DNA from: Hydrogenophaga sp040372165
Lineage (GTDB): Bacteria > Pseudomonadota > Gammaproteobacteria > Burkholderiales > Burkholderiaceae_C
DNA length: 64,000 bases
NCBI RefSeq assembly: GCF_040372165.1
Contig: NZ_BAABWG010000003.1
Coordinates: forward strand, 434,001 to 498,000
Reading direction: 5' to 3'
How positions within the stretch are numbered: the first letter of the stretch is position 1; each line of letters begins with the position of its first letter. A program made the translations under genes and the position numbers. The notes beneath the pieces were generated by a model that did no database searches, was not told where the DNA came from, and saw only the letters and a program-made list of their open reading frames with translations. Below, in pieces: positions 33,884-42,188 of this stretch.

Positions 33884-34030
33884 TCAGGCCATGAACACGG
33901 CGATGAAGGCCAGCAGGAAGATCAGGATGCCGCCGGCGATGGGCAGCACGACCGGCATCATGGGGGTGATGGCTTCGACCACGTCTTCAGGATGATCGCT
34001 GGCGTGGTTGTCATGAGCGGGCGCGGACAT
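33884..34030 (-). CDS. Small single-pass membrane protein (48 aa)
   Basis: A 48-aa protein read directly from the minus strand: a polar N terminus (MSAPAHDNHASDHPEDVVEA) then one hydrophobic helix of about 22 residues (MMPVVLPIAGGILIFLLAF) and a short end (IAVFMA). A good binding site (GGAG, 8 bases) precedes the ATG and a strong terminator follows the stop, so it is a real transcription unit. Its size and layout resemble the small subunits found beside respiratory or transport complexes. No partner is adjacent. The function is unknown. Confidence 0.8.
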   Translation of the reverse strand: MSAPAHDNHASDHPEDVVEAITPMMPVVLPIAGGILIFLLAFIAVFMA

Positions 34031-34175
34031 GGCTTGTTCTCCGTTGGAATCTTGGGGTCAGATGTTGTGCAGTGCAAGACCAGCCCTGCGAGGGCTCGGC
34101 CTTGAGATTTGTCAATTGTAGGCGCAGACGAGGCCTGCTGCCAAACCCGGCCGGGGGCGCCAGAGGCATTGCCAT

Positions 34176-34201
34176 GAAAAAGGGCCTCCGAAGAGGCCCT
34201 T
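34176..34201 (-). terminator. Intrinsic terminator after TM-helix channel gene
   Basis: AGGGCCTC (34181-34188) - CGAA - GAGGCCCT (34193-34200), preceded on the plus strand by five A, which is a T-run on the minus strand. It lies 50 bp after the stop of the minus-strand gene at 34251. Confidence 0.9.
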
Positions 34202-34250
34202 GGGGACGGGGCAAGGGGCCTTCAGGCCCTGGCCCGAACGGCGAGCTTCA

Positions 34251-35708
34251 TCACTTCTTGATGAACTTGCTCAGCCAGTGGTCCATCAGCTTGCCGGCGG
34301 CTTCGCGTCCACCCAGACCGAAGGACAGGGCAACAGCGACTGCGATCGCACCCAGCGTCAGGCCAAAGGCGAGATTGACGATGTCATCGGCAATGCCCAT
34401 GGCACGCAGGCCCATGGCCAGCACCAGCGCCAGGATGGCGTAGCGGGCGATGTTGGCGGCCGTGCTGCTGCCCTCGCTGCCAGCACTCTTGATGGCGTTG
34501 TAGGCCACGTTGGAGAGCCAGAAGCCGATGATCAGGATGGCCGAACCCAGCAGGATGTCGCCACCGAAGAGGATGAAGGTGGAGACGATGGCGCTGACCT
34601 GGACAAAGCCCAGCACATTGGCGGCCGAGACGGCGGCGAACAGCATGGCAAAGAAGAACACCACGCGACCCACCACGGTGGAGGCCGGCGTCTTCTCGAA
34701 TGGCTTGGCCATGCCGATGCGCTCGGGGAAGGTGTCAAAGCCGATGGAGGCCAGCAAGGTGGCCAGCAGCTTGCTGACGAAGGAGGCGACGAACCAGGTC
34801 ACCACCACGATGGCGGTGGCGCCGAAGATGTCCGGAATCGCGGACATGAACTCGTCCAGCATGTTCGTGGCAGGGCCCGAGATGGCTTCGATCTGCAGAG
34901 CATCCAGCGCAGAGATCAGTGAGGGCACGAACACCACAATGAAGGCCAGCAGGCCGGCAATGTTGGAGAACTTGACCTTGGGGTCTGCACCAGCCGTGGC
35001 GCCGAGCTTGTCGATACCGGCGGTGGCCGACAGATTGGTCACCACATTGCGCAGCACCGTGGCCACGATCCAGCCCACACCGCCAATGACAACAGCTGTC
35101 AGGATGTTGGGCAGGAAGCTCAACACTTTGTCGAGCATGGAGGTCAGCGGTGTCAGCAAACCATGCATGCCCAGTGCACCCAGGATGATGGGCAGGAACA
35201 GCAGGATGACCAGCCAGAACAAAGCATTCGACAGACCCTGACCCACTGGCTTCATGTCGGCTTCCTTGGCCAGCTTCTCGTCCAGCGAGGTGCTGTCCAG
35301 TGCCTTTTTGGAGACCGAGCGGACAATGCTGGCCACCACCCAGGCCACCACAGCCAGGATGAGGCCTGCGCCCAGCTTGGGAGCGTATTCCATGATCTCC
35401 GTCATCATGGCCGAGAACGGACCGGAGACCACGGTCAGGTTCAGCTGGTTGAATACCGCCATGAGCGTGAAGAGCAGGATCGCCCAGAAGGCCGCCAGCG
35501 CCACTGCACCAGAGATGTTGATCTTGGTACCGGTGATCTTCTCGAACTGTTCGTTGAGGCTGATGGCCCCCAGGCCCTTTCGCACGCCGGCCCGGACGAC
35601 CACCGCGATGATCCATCCAATGACGAGGATGCCTAATGCGCCCAACAGCGCAGGGAAGTCACCCCCCAGGCTGTTTTGCAGTGAATTCCAAAGTGCGTTG
35701 TTGCTCAT
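34251..35708 (-). CDS. Mechanosensitive-channel-like TM-helix-repeat protein
   Basis: A 485-aa inner-membrane protein made of repeated conserved TM-helix units (the Pfam TM_helix pattern): LLGALGILVIGWIIAVVVRA, LGAGLILAVVAWVVASIVRS, VVIGGVGWIVATVLRN, ATAIVVVTWFVASFVSK and LLGSAILIIGFWLSNVAYN. It lacks the MscS beta domain and so belongs to the CmpX-like branch implicated in osmotic or envelope stress. The ATG at 35708 has a GGAGAGAG site. It is followed by an intrinsic terminator and preceded by a 534-bp region. Confidence 0.88.
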   Translation of the reverse strand: MSNNALWNSLQNSLGGDFPALLGALGILVIGWIIAVVVRAGVRKGLGAISLNEQFEKITGTKINISGAVALAAFWAILLFTLMAVFNQLNLTVVSGPFSAMMTEIMEYAPKLGAGLILAVVAWVVASIVRSVSKKALDSTSLDEKLAKEADMKPVGQGLSNALFWLVILLFLPIILGALGMHGLLTPLTSMLDKVLSFLPNILTAVVIGGVGWIVATVLRNVVTNLSATAGIDKLGATAGADPKVKFSNIAGLLAFIVVFVPSLISALDALQIEAISGPATNMLDEFMSAIPDIFGATAIVVVTWFVASFVSKLLATLLASIGFDTFPERIGMAKPFEKTPASTVVGRVVFFFAMLFAAVSAANVLGFVQVSAIVSTFILFGGDILLGSAILIIGFWLSNVAYNAIKSAGSEGSSTAANIARYAILALVLAMGLRAMGIADDIVNLAFGLTLGAIAVAVALSFGLGGREAAGKLMDHWLSKFIKK

Positions 35709-35781
35709 TTCTCTCTCCAAACTAGATGAGTCATCTGTTCATAATGCAATTGCGTACTTATGGCGTCAACCCGAAGCCGCA

Positions 35782-35805
35782 GCATTTCCATGTGATTGGA
35801 AATGC
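35782..35805. promoter_or_regulatory. Inverted repeat GCATTTCCA / TGGAAATGC
   Basis: Perfect 9-bp arms around TGTGAT, 75 bp upstream of the TM-helix gene start. It shares the TTCCA/TGGAA core with a second palindrome at 35906-35919. The two together look like a two-site operator. Confidence 0.55.
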
Positions 35806-35905
35806 CTGAGCCACGACCGGCCGCATTTGCGGGACAATCGGGGCCACTCCTGATGTCCGGTTCAACCTTGCGGGTGGGTGAATCGGATTACTTCGCAAGT
35901 GTTCA

Positions 35906-35919
35906 CTTCCATTTGGAAG
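35906..35919. promoter_or_regulatory. Inverted repeat CTTCCA / TGGAAG
   Basis: Perfect 6-bp arms around TT, 101 bp from the GCATTTCCA repeat and with the same core. Same interpretation as the other site; the cognate protein is not known. Confidence 0.5.
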
Positions 35920-36242
35920 CACGGCTTCGGCATGACACCGCCGAGGCCGGACTCTAGGGCGCATGTACCGCATCGAACCACTCTGTGGTGAGAAAACCGC
36001 TCAAGTTGCCGCCTGAACCTGCCGATCGTCGATTGGTTCACACCCTGTGGCAAAAAGCCCCTCAATTCGTGTTTGTTCTCGCCATCAAGCGCTTCCCTGT
36101 TCAGGCAAGCTGGGTTATGGTCCGCCCAAGAAGACAAGGGAAAGGCATCGCGGCAGATTTGAACGAATGAGTCAGTACCAGCGATAGCGTCTTCCCCGCC
36201 AAGTCTTCAACCACTTTCAGGGTCGCCGCAGGAGGTTCCTGT

Positions 36243-38642
36243 ATGAGCAAACGTCTGACATCGTCCGATACCACCAGCTTGCGAGCTTCGGCCCGCCTGG
36301 TCATCGATGCGCGCGATGCCAAGGACGCCAAGGTCTTCATCCCGCCCGGCTTGCGTCAGGCGCCGGTGCTGGACCTGATGTGCTCGCATTTTGTGCTGAC
36401 CCTTGCTGCACACCAGGGGCCGCGCTTCAATATCCGCCGCGACCTCAACACCTTGCTGGCATTGGCCGGCCGTCACCTCGTGTGGCCGCACACGGTGCTC
36501 TCGCGCCTGCGTGAGTTCCTCTCACGCCGCCTCAAGGACAACGAACTGTGGCAAGGCCACGAAAAGCTCAGCGTATCCGCTTTCATGGAACGCTACGGCG
36601 TCTGGCGTGGACCGTATGAAGAAGGCACGCTGTTCTTCTATCTGGACGAGTACGCCAAGGAGTCACCGCGCGACTTGCTCTCGGTGCTGGCCGTGACCGG
36701 TGAATGGTTGTCGCAGACGCTCAAGAAGCAATCCACGCTGGTGGAGAAGAACATCGACGCGCTGGCAGGGCTGCTCCAGCTCAACCGCGCCGAACGCGCG
36801 CTGCTGCTGTACGGCACCCTGGCCCGCTACCAGCGCGATCTGCGTTCCATTCTGGTGGAGTTCAAGGTCAACAACGCTCCGGAGGCCTATGCGGCAATCG
36901 CCGAAGTGGCCGGTGTGAAGGCCAGCGAAGTGGGCGAGGCGCTGCGTGCTGGCTCACGCCTGGAGCGCATCGGCATGGTGGAGAACCTGATCTCCGAGCA
37001 CAACATCACCGACCTGGCCGATCTGATGAAGGTCAGCGAGAAGCTGCCACCGGTGCTCATGCGCGAGTACAGCAACGAAAGCGAGCTGATGGCGGTGTTC
37101 ACCCGCCCGGCTGCCCGCTCCAAGCTGGCGACGGACGATTTCGAGTTCGTGGGCGACGATGTGCAACTGCTGTGTGGACTGCTGCGCGAAGCGGTGGCCC
37201 GCAAGGAGCCTGGCGTCAACATCTTGCTGTACGGCCCGCCCGGGACCGGCAAGACGGAACTGGCGCGCGTGGTCGCTCAGGCGGCAGGCCTGGAATTGTT
37301 TGAAGTGGAATACGCCGATCGCGACGGCAATGCGCTCTCGGGCCGCGACCGCTATCGTTCGCTGCAGATTGCCCAGGTGTTCCTCAAGGGCACGGCGCAT
37401 TCGGCTTTGCTGTTCGACGAAGTAGAAGACGTCTTCCCGCCGATTTCCAGCGAAGCCGCACAGCTCATGGCGCGGGCCGAGCAGGTCAGCATGCCGCACA
37501 GTGGCAGCGTCAGCGGCAAGGCCTGGGTGAACCAGATTCTGGAATCGAACGCGGTGCCTACCATCTGGGTGACCAACCGGATCGAGCAGATTGACCCGGC
37601 CTTCCGCCGCCGGTTTGCCTACCATCTGGAGCTCAAGAGCCCGCCGCCCGGTGCGCGTGAGCAACTGGTGCGCAAGGCGCTTGAAGATGTGAACGTGACC
37701 GATGAGCTGGTGGCCAGGCTCACAGCCCGCAAAGGACTGACGCCTGCGCAGATTCGCACCGCAGTGCGATTCGCCCAGCTGGCCAGTGCGCCGCCAGCGA
37801 AATCGCGACGCAAGTCGAATTGCGCCAAGAAGCGAGGTCCGGTGCTGGATGATTTGATCGAGCGCCAGCTCAAGCACGCCGATCAGGCCCTCGGCCGTCG
37901 CCCCGATGCCGCGGAGCGGCCAGGCGTGACCGAATACAGCCTGGACATGCTCAACGTGAGCAGTCGCTATGAACTGCCGCGCATCATCGAGGCGCTCAAG
38001 GCGCGCGGGCACGGCACGCTGTGTTTTCACGGCGCGCCCGGCACAGGCAAGACAGCACTGGCCGAACACATGGCCAAGCAGCTGGATCGCCCGCTCATGA
38101 TTCGCCGCGCCAGCGATCTGGTGAGCAAGTTCGTGGGCGAGACGGAGCAGCAGATGGCGGCCATGTTCCGCGAGGCCGAAGCCGAGAAGGCGGTGCTGTT
38201 GCTGGATGAAGCCGACAGCTTTTTGCAGGACCGCCGCGGTGCGCAGCGCAACTATGAAGTCACCGAAGTCAATGAGATGCTGCAGGGCATGGAGCGCTTT
38301 GCCGGCATTTTCATCTGCACGACCAACCTGCTGGGCAGCATCGATCAGGCGGCCTTGCGTCGCTTTACCTTCAAGATCGAGTTCAACCCGCTGACCAGGG
38401 AACAGCGCGAACGCATGTTTGTGGTGGAGGCGCTGGATGGAAAAGACAAGGCGCTGACAGACGAGATGCGCAACCGGCTGCGCAAGCTCGATCAGCTGTG
38501 CCCGGGCGACTTTGCCGCCGTCAAACGGCAGGTCGAAATTCTTGCCGAGTCGCTGGATCCGATGGACTTTCTCGATCAGCTCGAAGCCGAGCACCGCATC
38601 AAGCCAGAGGTGCGTGAACAGCGAGGCATGGGCTTCGTCTGA
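36243..38642 (+). CDS. Tandem AAA+ ATPase with unknown N-terminal domain
   Basis: A 799-aa cytoplasmic ATPase. Residues 1-290 form a helical domain of unknown function. The first AAA module has Walker A GPPGTGKT (331-338) and Walker B LLFDEVED (389-396). The second has Walker A GAPGTGKT (about 597-604), Walker B VLLLDEADSF (about 650) and a second region of homology with a probable sensor in CTTNLLGS and arginine finger RRFTFKIE. Two-ring ATPases of the Cdc48/ClpB size group remodel or unfold proteins, but neither ClpB middle domain nor an FtsH-type protease is present. It has a strong binding site (GCAGGAGG). The client is unknown. Confidence 0.88.
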   Translation: MSKRLTSSDTTSLRASARLVIDARDAKDAKVFIPPGLRQAPVLDLMCSHFVLTLAAHQGPRFNIRRDLNTLLALAGRHLVWPHTVLSRLREFLSRRLKDNELWQGHEKLSVSAFMERYGVWRGPYEEGTLFFYLDEYAKESPRDLLSVLAVTGEWLSQTLKKQSTLVEKNIDALAGLLQLNRAERALLLYGTLARYQRDLRSILVEFKVNNAPEAYAAIAEVAGVKASEVGEALRAGSRLERIGMVENLISEHNITDLADLMKVSEKLPPVLMREYSNESELMAVFTRPAARSKLATDDFEFVGDDVQLLCGLLREAVARKEPGVNILLYGPPGTGKTELARVVAQAAGLELFEVEYADRDGNALSGRDRYRSLQIAQVFLKGTAHSALLFDEVEDVFPPISSEAAQLMARAEQVSMPHSGSVSGKAWVNQILESNAVPTIWVTNRIEQIDPAFRRRFAYHLELKSPPPGAREQLVRKALEDVNVTDELVARLTARKGLTPAQIRTAVRFAQLASAPPAKSRRKSNCAKKRGPVLDDLIERQLKHADQALGRRPDAAERPGVTEYSLDMLNVSSRYELPRIIEALKARGHGTLCFHGAPGTGKTALAEHMAKQLDRPLMIRRASDLVSKFVGETEQQMAAMFREAEAEKAVLLLDEADSFLQDRRGAQRNYEVTEVNEMLQGMERFAGIFICTTNLLGSIDQAALRRFTFKIEFNPLTREQRERMFVVEALDGKDKALTDEMRNRLRKLDQLCPGDFAAVKRQVEILAESLDPMDFLDQLEAEHRIKPEVREQRGMGFV

Positions 38643-38789
38643 AGCACGCCACACAGGCCTGCGGTCTGGCGGTCGCTCCGTGCCAGAGCGACGCAGCAGA
38701 CGCATAATCCGCACTTTCTCCACAGCGCGAGACCAGGCAGCGGTCTGTGCCTTGCACTGTCTTGCGCTCTTTCCTGCCAAAGGTGCCCC

Positions 38790-39146
38790 ATGCGTCCCGT
38801 CGTCATTTCTCTGGCCCTGCTGACGCTGAGCAATGTCTTCATGACGTTCGCCTGGTATGCGCACCTCAAGGAGCTGAGCCACAAGCCATGGGTGGTGGCG
38901 GCACTGGTGAGCTGGGGGATTGCGCTGTTCGAGTACTTGCTGCAAGTGCCGGCCAACCGGATCGGTCATCAGGTGCTGTCGGTGCCGCAACTCAAGATTG
39001 CGCAGGAAGTCATCACGCTCACGGTGTTCGTGCCGTTCTCGGTGATGTACCTCAAGGAGCCTCTCAAGCTCGACTACCTCTGGGCCGGGCTTTGCCTTCT
39101 GGGAGCGGTGTACTTCATTTTTCGCAGCAAGTGGATCGGCGCCTGA
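38790..39146 (+). CDS. DUF486 membrane protein
   Basis: A 118-aa protein with four hydrophobic helices (VVISLALLTLSNVFMTFAW, VVAALVSWGIALFEYLLQV, EVITLTVFVPFSVMYLKEPL, WAGLCLLGAVYFIFR). It matches the DUF486 family throughout, including NRIGHQVLSVPQLKIAQE. The size and repeat-like topology resemble half of an EamA transporter. It lies 147 bp after the AAA gene and a terminator follows in the opposite sense. The function is unknown. Confidence 0.9.
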   Translation: MRPVVISLALLTLSNVFMTFAWYAHLKELSHKPWVVAALVSWGIALFEYLLQVPANRIGHQVLSVPQLKIAQEVITLTVFVPFSVMYLKEPLKLDYLWAGLCLLGAVYFIFRSKWIGA

Positions 39147-39160
39147 CCAGCACCGGGCGA

Positions 39161-39185
39161 AAAAAAGCCACCCTTGGGGTGGCTT
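39161..39185 (-). terminator. Intrinsic terminator
   Basis: AAGCCACCC - TTG - GGGTGGCTT, with a run of six or more A before it on the plus strand (T-run on the minus strand). It follows the 113-aa minus-strand gene ending at 39205. Confidence 0.88.
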
Positions 39186-39204
39186 CGGATGGTGTGCGTG
39201 ACAG

Positions 39205-39546
39205 TCAGTGCAGAAGGGCCATGGGGCCGGATGGCAGGTCGTCGATGACGTATTCTGGGTGATGCTCGCAGAAGAAGCGCATCTTCTGGTCGAGCCTGGC
39301 AACACGCTGGTGCGCCTCGTATTCGCAGTGGTGCTTGGAGATCAGGCTGAAAATCTTGCTGCGCAGGAACCAAAGGTCTTTGGGCGTATTGCACACCACG
39401 AGGGCAGCGCGAAGGCGGTTGCGCATCGGATCCTCGATGTCGTCCATGGCTTCCTCGAACTCGCTCACGAGGAAATCCATCTCGAGCACTTGCGTGTCGT
39501 GGTATTGCGGGCCTTTGTCCTTGAACCAGGGCAACTTGAAAAACAT
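39205..39546 (-). CDS. Hypothetical 113-aa protein
   Basis: A 113-aa soluble protein (MFFKLPWFKDKGPQYHDTQ...) with no signal peptide. The ATG at 39546 has a GGAG element 6 bases upstream; the in-frame TTG at 39558 is the only longer choice. Predicted mostly helical with an acidic, charged middle (EMDFLVSEFEEAMDDIEDP) and two His-rich turns (KHHCEYEAH, CEHHPEYVID). It has an intrinsic terminator, so it is an independent gene. No family recognised. Confidence 0.7.
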   Translation of the reverse strand: MFFKLPWFKDKGPQYHDTQVLEMDFLVSEFEEAMDDIEDPMRNRLRAALVVCNTPKDLWFLRSKIFSLISKHHCEYEAHQRVARLDQKMRFFCEHHPEYVIDDLPSGPMALLH

Positions 39547-39573
39547 ATCGCACTCCAAACCGTCGAGAGCCGG

Positions 39574-39678
39574 GGGGAATTCCCCTGCGTCTTCCTTTGC
39601 TTCGGCGACGGGGAGTCAATATTGAGGGAATTCAATGACTTGCGGGTGACATTTCCGACCACCGGTTGACATATGTCA
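39574..39678. promoter_or_regulatory. Two perfect 12-bp palindromes upstream of 113-aa gene
   Basis: GGGGAATTCCCC (39574-39585) and TGACATATGTCA (39667-39678) lie in the 191-bp space between the recQ stop and the start of the minus-strand gene at 39546. The second overlaps a TTGACA-like sequence. Either could be a regulator site; neither cognate protein is identified. Confidence 0.4.
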
Positions 39679-39737
39679 CAGGTTTTTCAGGCCCTGCGCG
39701 CAAAGGTACTCATGCGTTTTGTACAAATGAAAACGTT

Positions 39738-41672
39738 TTACGCAAATCGTCGCACCACAGCCAAAACGTCCTCGCCGTACTCCAGTCGCTTTTTCTCTCC
39801 CATACCCGTGATGCCTTCAAGGTCTTGTGCCTGAGTGGGCTGTCGCTCAGCGATTTCCCGCAGGGTGCTGTCGTGGAAGATGACATAGGCGGGTCGGCCG
39901 TGGGCCTTGGCCACTTCGGCGCGCCAGGCGCGAAGAGCCTCGAAGCACTCCCGCTCGGCCAGTGTCATCGGCCGTCCATCGGTGTGCACATCGGCGGCGC
40001 TGCGGCGGCGACTGCTCTTGCCTCCGCTGCCAGCCGCCGGCTTGCGCAGTCGCACTGCACACTCGCCGCGCAGGATGGGACGCGCACCGTCGGCAAGGGC
40101 CAAGGTGTTGAATTGGTCGCTGTCCACGCGAATGGCTTCCCGGGCGATGAGCTGGCGTGTCAGGGCTCGCCATTGGGATTCGCTCAGCGCGTTTCCGATG
40201 CCGAAGGTGCTGAGTGCATCGTGGCCGTACTGGGCCACTTTGTCCGTTTGCTTGCCGCGCAACACGTCGATGATGTGGCCGGCGCCAAATGAGAGCCCGC
40301 AGGACTGGTGAATCCTGTAGATGCAGGAGAGCAGCATGCGGGCCGATTCGGTGGCGTCTTCCAGCTCGGGCGGGGCGATGCAGTTGTCGCAATTGGCGCA
40401 GGTGTAGGCGGTGGCGCCTTCAGATCGCTGCGCCGCAGTGGGTTCGAAACCCTGGCCGAAGTAGGCCAGCAGACGCACGCGCCGGCAATCGGTGGCCTCG
40501 GCCAGGCCGAGCAGTGCGTCGAGCTTGCCGCGCAGTACTTGTTTGAAGCTGTCGTCTGCCGGGCTTTCGTCGATCATGCGGCGTTGGTTCACCACATCTT
40601 GCAAGCCGTAGGCCATCCAGGCGTTGGCGGCCTCGCCGTCGCGCCCGGCGCGCCCCGTCTCCTGGTAGTAGCCTTCGATGTTTTTGGGCATGTCCAGGTG
40701 GGCGACAAAGCGAACATCGGGTTTGTCGATGCCCATGCCGAAGGCAATGGTGGCCACCATGATGACGCCTTCTTCGCGAAGAAACCGGTCCTGGTGACGC
40801 TGGCGCTGATCGGTGGGCAGGCCGGCGTGATAGGGCATGGCATCAAAGCCGTGTTCGCACAGCTGGCGCGCCACGTCTTCCACCCGCTTGCGCGACTGGC
40901 AGTAGACGATGCCGGCATCGTGCACGCCATCGCTGCTGGTGTGTTCGTCCCGGATGAAGCGCAGCAGGTGTTGGGTGCTGTCTTTCTTCTCGACGATGCG
41001 GTAGCGGATGTTGGGCCGGTCAAAGCTGCTGACGAAGGACTGCGCGTTCTGCAGCGCCAGGTGTTCGACCATATCCTGGCGGGTCAGGCGGTCAGCTGTG
41101 GCCGTGAGGGCGATGCGTGGCACGCCCGGGTAGCGCTCGTGCAGTTGTGCCAAAGCGCGGTATTCGGGTCGGAAGTCGTGGCCCCACTGGCTCACGCAGT
41201 GCGCCTCGTCGATGGCGACCATGCTGAGCAGGCCGCGCTCGTGCAGGGAGTCGAGCAAGGCCAGGAAGCGCGGCGTCATCAGGCGCTCCGGCGCTGCATA
41301 GAGCAGGGTGATCTCGCCGCGCAGCAGCTGGCGCTCGATCTGCTGGGCCTGCTCCAGGTCGAGGCTGGAGTTGAGGAAAGCGGCATCGACGCCGGCTTCG
41401 AGCAGGGCGCCGACCTGGTCGTGCATGAGCGCGATAAGGGGGGAGACCACAATGGTGACGCCGTGACCGGCGCGCTGGCGCACGATGGCCGGGACCTGGT
41501 AGCACAGGGATTTGCCGCCGCCGGTGGGCATGAGCACCAGGGCGTCGCCACCCTCGCTCACATGGGTGACGATTTGCGCCTGCTGGCCGCGAAAGGTGTC
41601 GTAGCCGAAGACCTCTTCGAGCACGGCGGCGCACGCTTCGAGCGTCTCGCCCTCGGCGGATATGTCGATCAC
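39738..41672 (-). CDS. recQ: ATP-dependent DNA helicase RecQ
   Basis: A 644-aa RecQ helicase that unwinds DNA 3' to 5' in recombination and repair. Motifs in order: TFRGQQAQI, Walker A MPTGGGKSLCYQ, DEAH in AIDEAHCVSQWGHDFRPEY, motif IV-VI around YHAGLPTDQRQ, QETGRAGRDG, then the RQC zinc-binding cysteines (CRRV, CANCDNC) and a C-terminal HRDC domain (ECFEALRAWRAEVAKAHGRP). The GTG at 41672 is preferred because it overlaps the rhodanese stop (GTGA); an ATG at 41705 would overlap it by 37 bp and add 11 residues. Confidence 0.95.
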   Translation of the reverse strand: MIDISAEGETLEACAAVLEEVFGYDTFRGQQAQIVTHVSEGGDALVLMPTGGGKSLCYQVPAIVRQRAGHGVTIVVSPLIALMHDQVGALLEAGVDAAFLNSSLDLEQAQQIERQLLRGEITLLYAAPERLMTPRFLALLDSLHERGLLSMVAIDEAHCVSQWGHDFRPEYRALAQLHERYPGVPRIALTATADRLTRQDMVEHLALQNAQSFVSSFDRPNIRYRIVEKKDSTQHLLRFIRDEHTSSDGVHDAGIVYCQSRKRVEDVARQLCEHGFDAMPYHAGLPTDQRQRHQDRFLREEGVIMVATIAFGMGIDKPDVRFVAHLDMPKNIEGYYQETGRAGRDGEAANAWMAYGLQDVVNQRRMIDESPADDSFKQVLRGKLDALLGLAEATDCRRVRLLAYFGQGFEPTAAQRSEGATAYTCANCDNCIAPPELEDATESARMLLSCIYRIHQSCGLSFGAGHIIDVLRGKQTDKVAQYGHDALSTFGIGNALSESQWRALTRQLIAREAIRVDSDQFNTLALADGARPILRGECAVRLRKPAAGSGGKSSRRRSAADVHTDGRPMTLAERECFEALRAWRAEVAKAHGRPAYVIFHDSTLREIAERQPTQAQDLEGITGMGEKKRLEYGEDVLAVVRRFA

Positions 41673-42088
41673 ATCTGTTCCCAGGGCAGACCGTCGAAGC
41701 GCCATCCGTTGACGGTGGAGCGTTTGAAGTCGTCGCTGAGCTCGCCTTCGAAGCCATGCACCACATGCTGGACATTGGTGAATCCGGCTGTCTCCAGTGC
41801 CTTGCCCGCGTCCAGGGTGCGCTTGCCACTGCGGCAGATCAGCAAGATGGCACGGGCCTTGTTGCCGGCTTCCTGTTCAACCAGTTCGGCGAAGCGTGAG
41901 GCGTTGGGGGTGAGATCAGGGTATTCGTACCAGGGGATGTTCTCCACCCCGGGTGGTCGGCCGACATAGAGGGATTCGATCTCCATGCGAACGTCGACGA
42001 ACAGCGGCGGCTCGTCACCCCGCGACGCGCAGGCACTGTTTTCTGCCTGCAGCCAGGCCCAGGCTTCTTGGGGTGAAAGGTGCTTCAT
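41669..42088 (-). CDS. Rhodanese-like domain protein
   Basis: A 139-aa single-domain rhodanese. The active-site loop CRSGKRTLDAGKAL carries the catalytic Cys of the CRSGxR type. The N-terminal half has FVDVRMEIES and the C-terminal half VQHVVHGFEGELS. Such proteins transfer sulphane sulphur or serve as sulphur carriers. It ends with the TGA that overlaps the recQ start, so the two are translationally coupled, an unexplained pairing of a sulphurtransferase with a DNA helicase. Confidence 0.92.
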   Translation of the reverse strand: MKHLSPQEAWAWLQAENSACASRGDEPPLFVDVRMEIESLYVGRPPGVENIPWYEYPDLTPNASRFAELVEQEAGNKARAILLICRSGKRTLDAGKALETAGFTNVQHVVHGFEGELSDDFKRSTVNGWRFDGLPWEQM

Positions 42089-42188
42089 GGGGGTCTATTG
42101 TCGCCGATGACCCAGGCGGGCGTGATCACAGAAGGGCCATTGACAGGCGGGTGCGCCGGACAGGCTGCGGTTTTCCTACAATCGGGGC

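Larger units (their letters stand above)
35709..36242. other. Intergenic region, 534 bp (divergent TM-helix protein / AAA ATPase)
   Basis: No supported gene. It contains two perfect inverted repeats with a shared core (TTCCA...TGGAA), described separately, and the binding site GCAGGAGG of the AAA gene at its right end. A short in-frame peptide near 35985-36170 has no ribosome binding site and is not called. Confidence 0.55.

Noticed and set aside
35985..36170. Short plus-strand frame between TM-helix and AAA genes
   Set aside because: No ribosome binding site and no recognisable sequence; treated as intergenic.
36954..39305. 783-aa minus-strand open frame opposite the AAA gene
   Set aside because: It overlaps the clear AAA coding region and the DUF486 gene; its translation is rich in His/Gln/Arg and shows no family.
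40308..41969. 553-aa plus-strand open frame opposite recQ
   Set aside because: RecQ on the minus strand has every helicase motif; the opposite frame is a shadow.
42139..42180. TTGACA and TACAAT before metH as a sigma-70 promoter
   Set aside because: The spacing is 31 bp, far from the 16-18 bp optimum.
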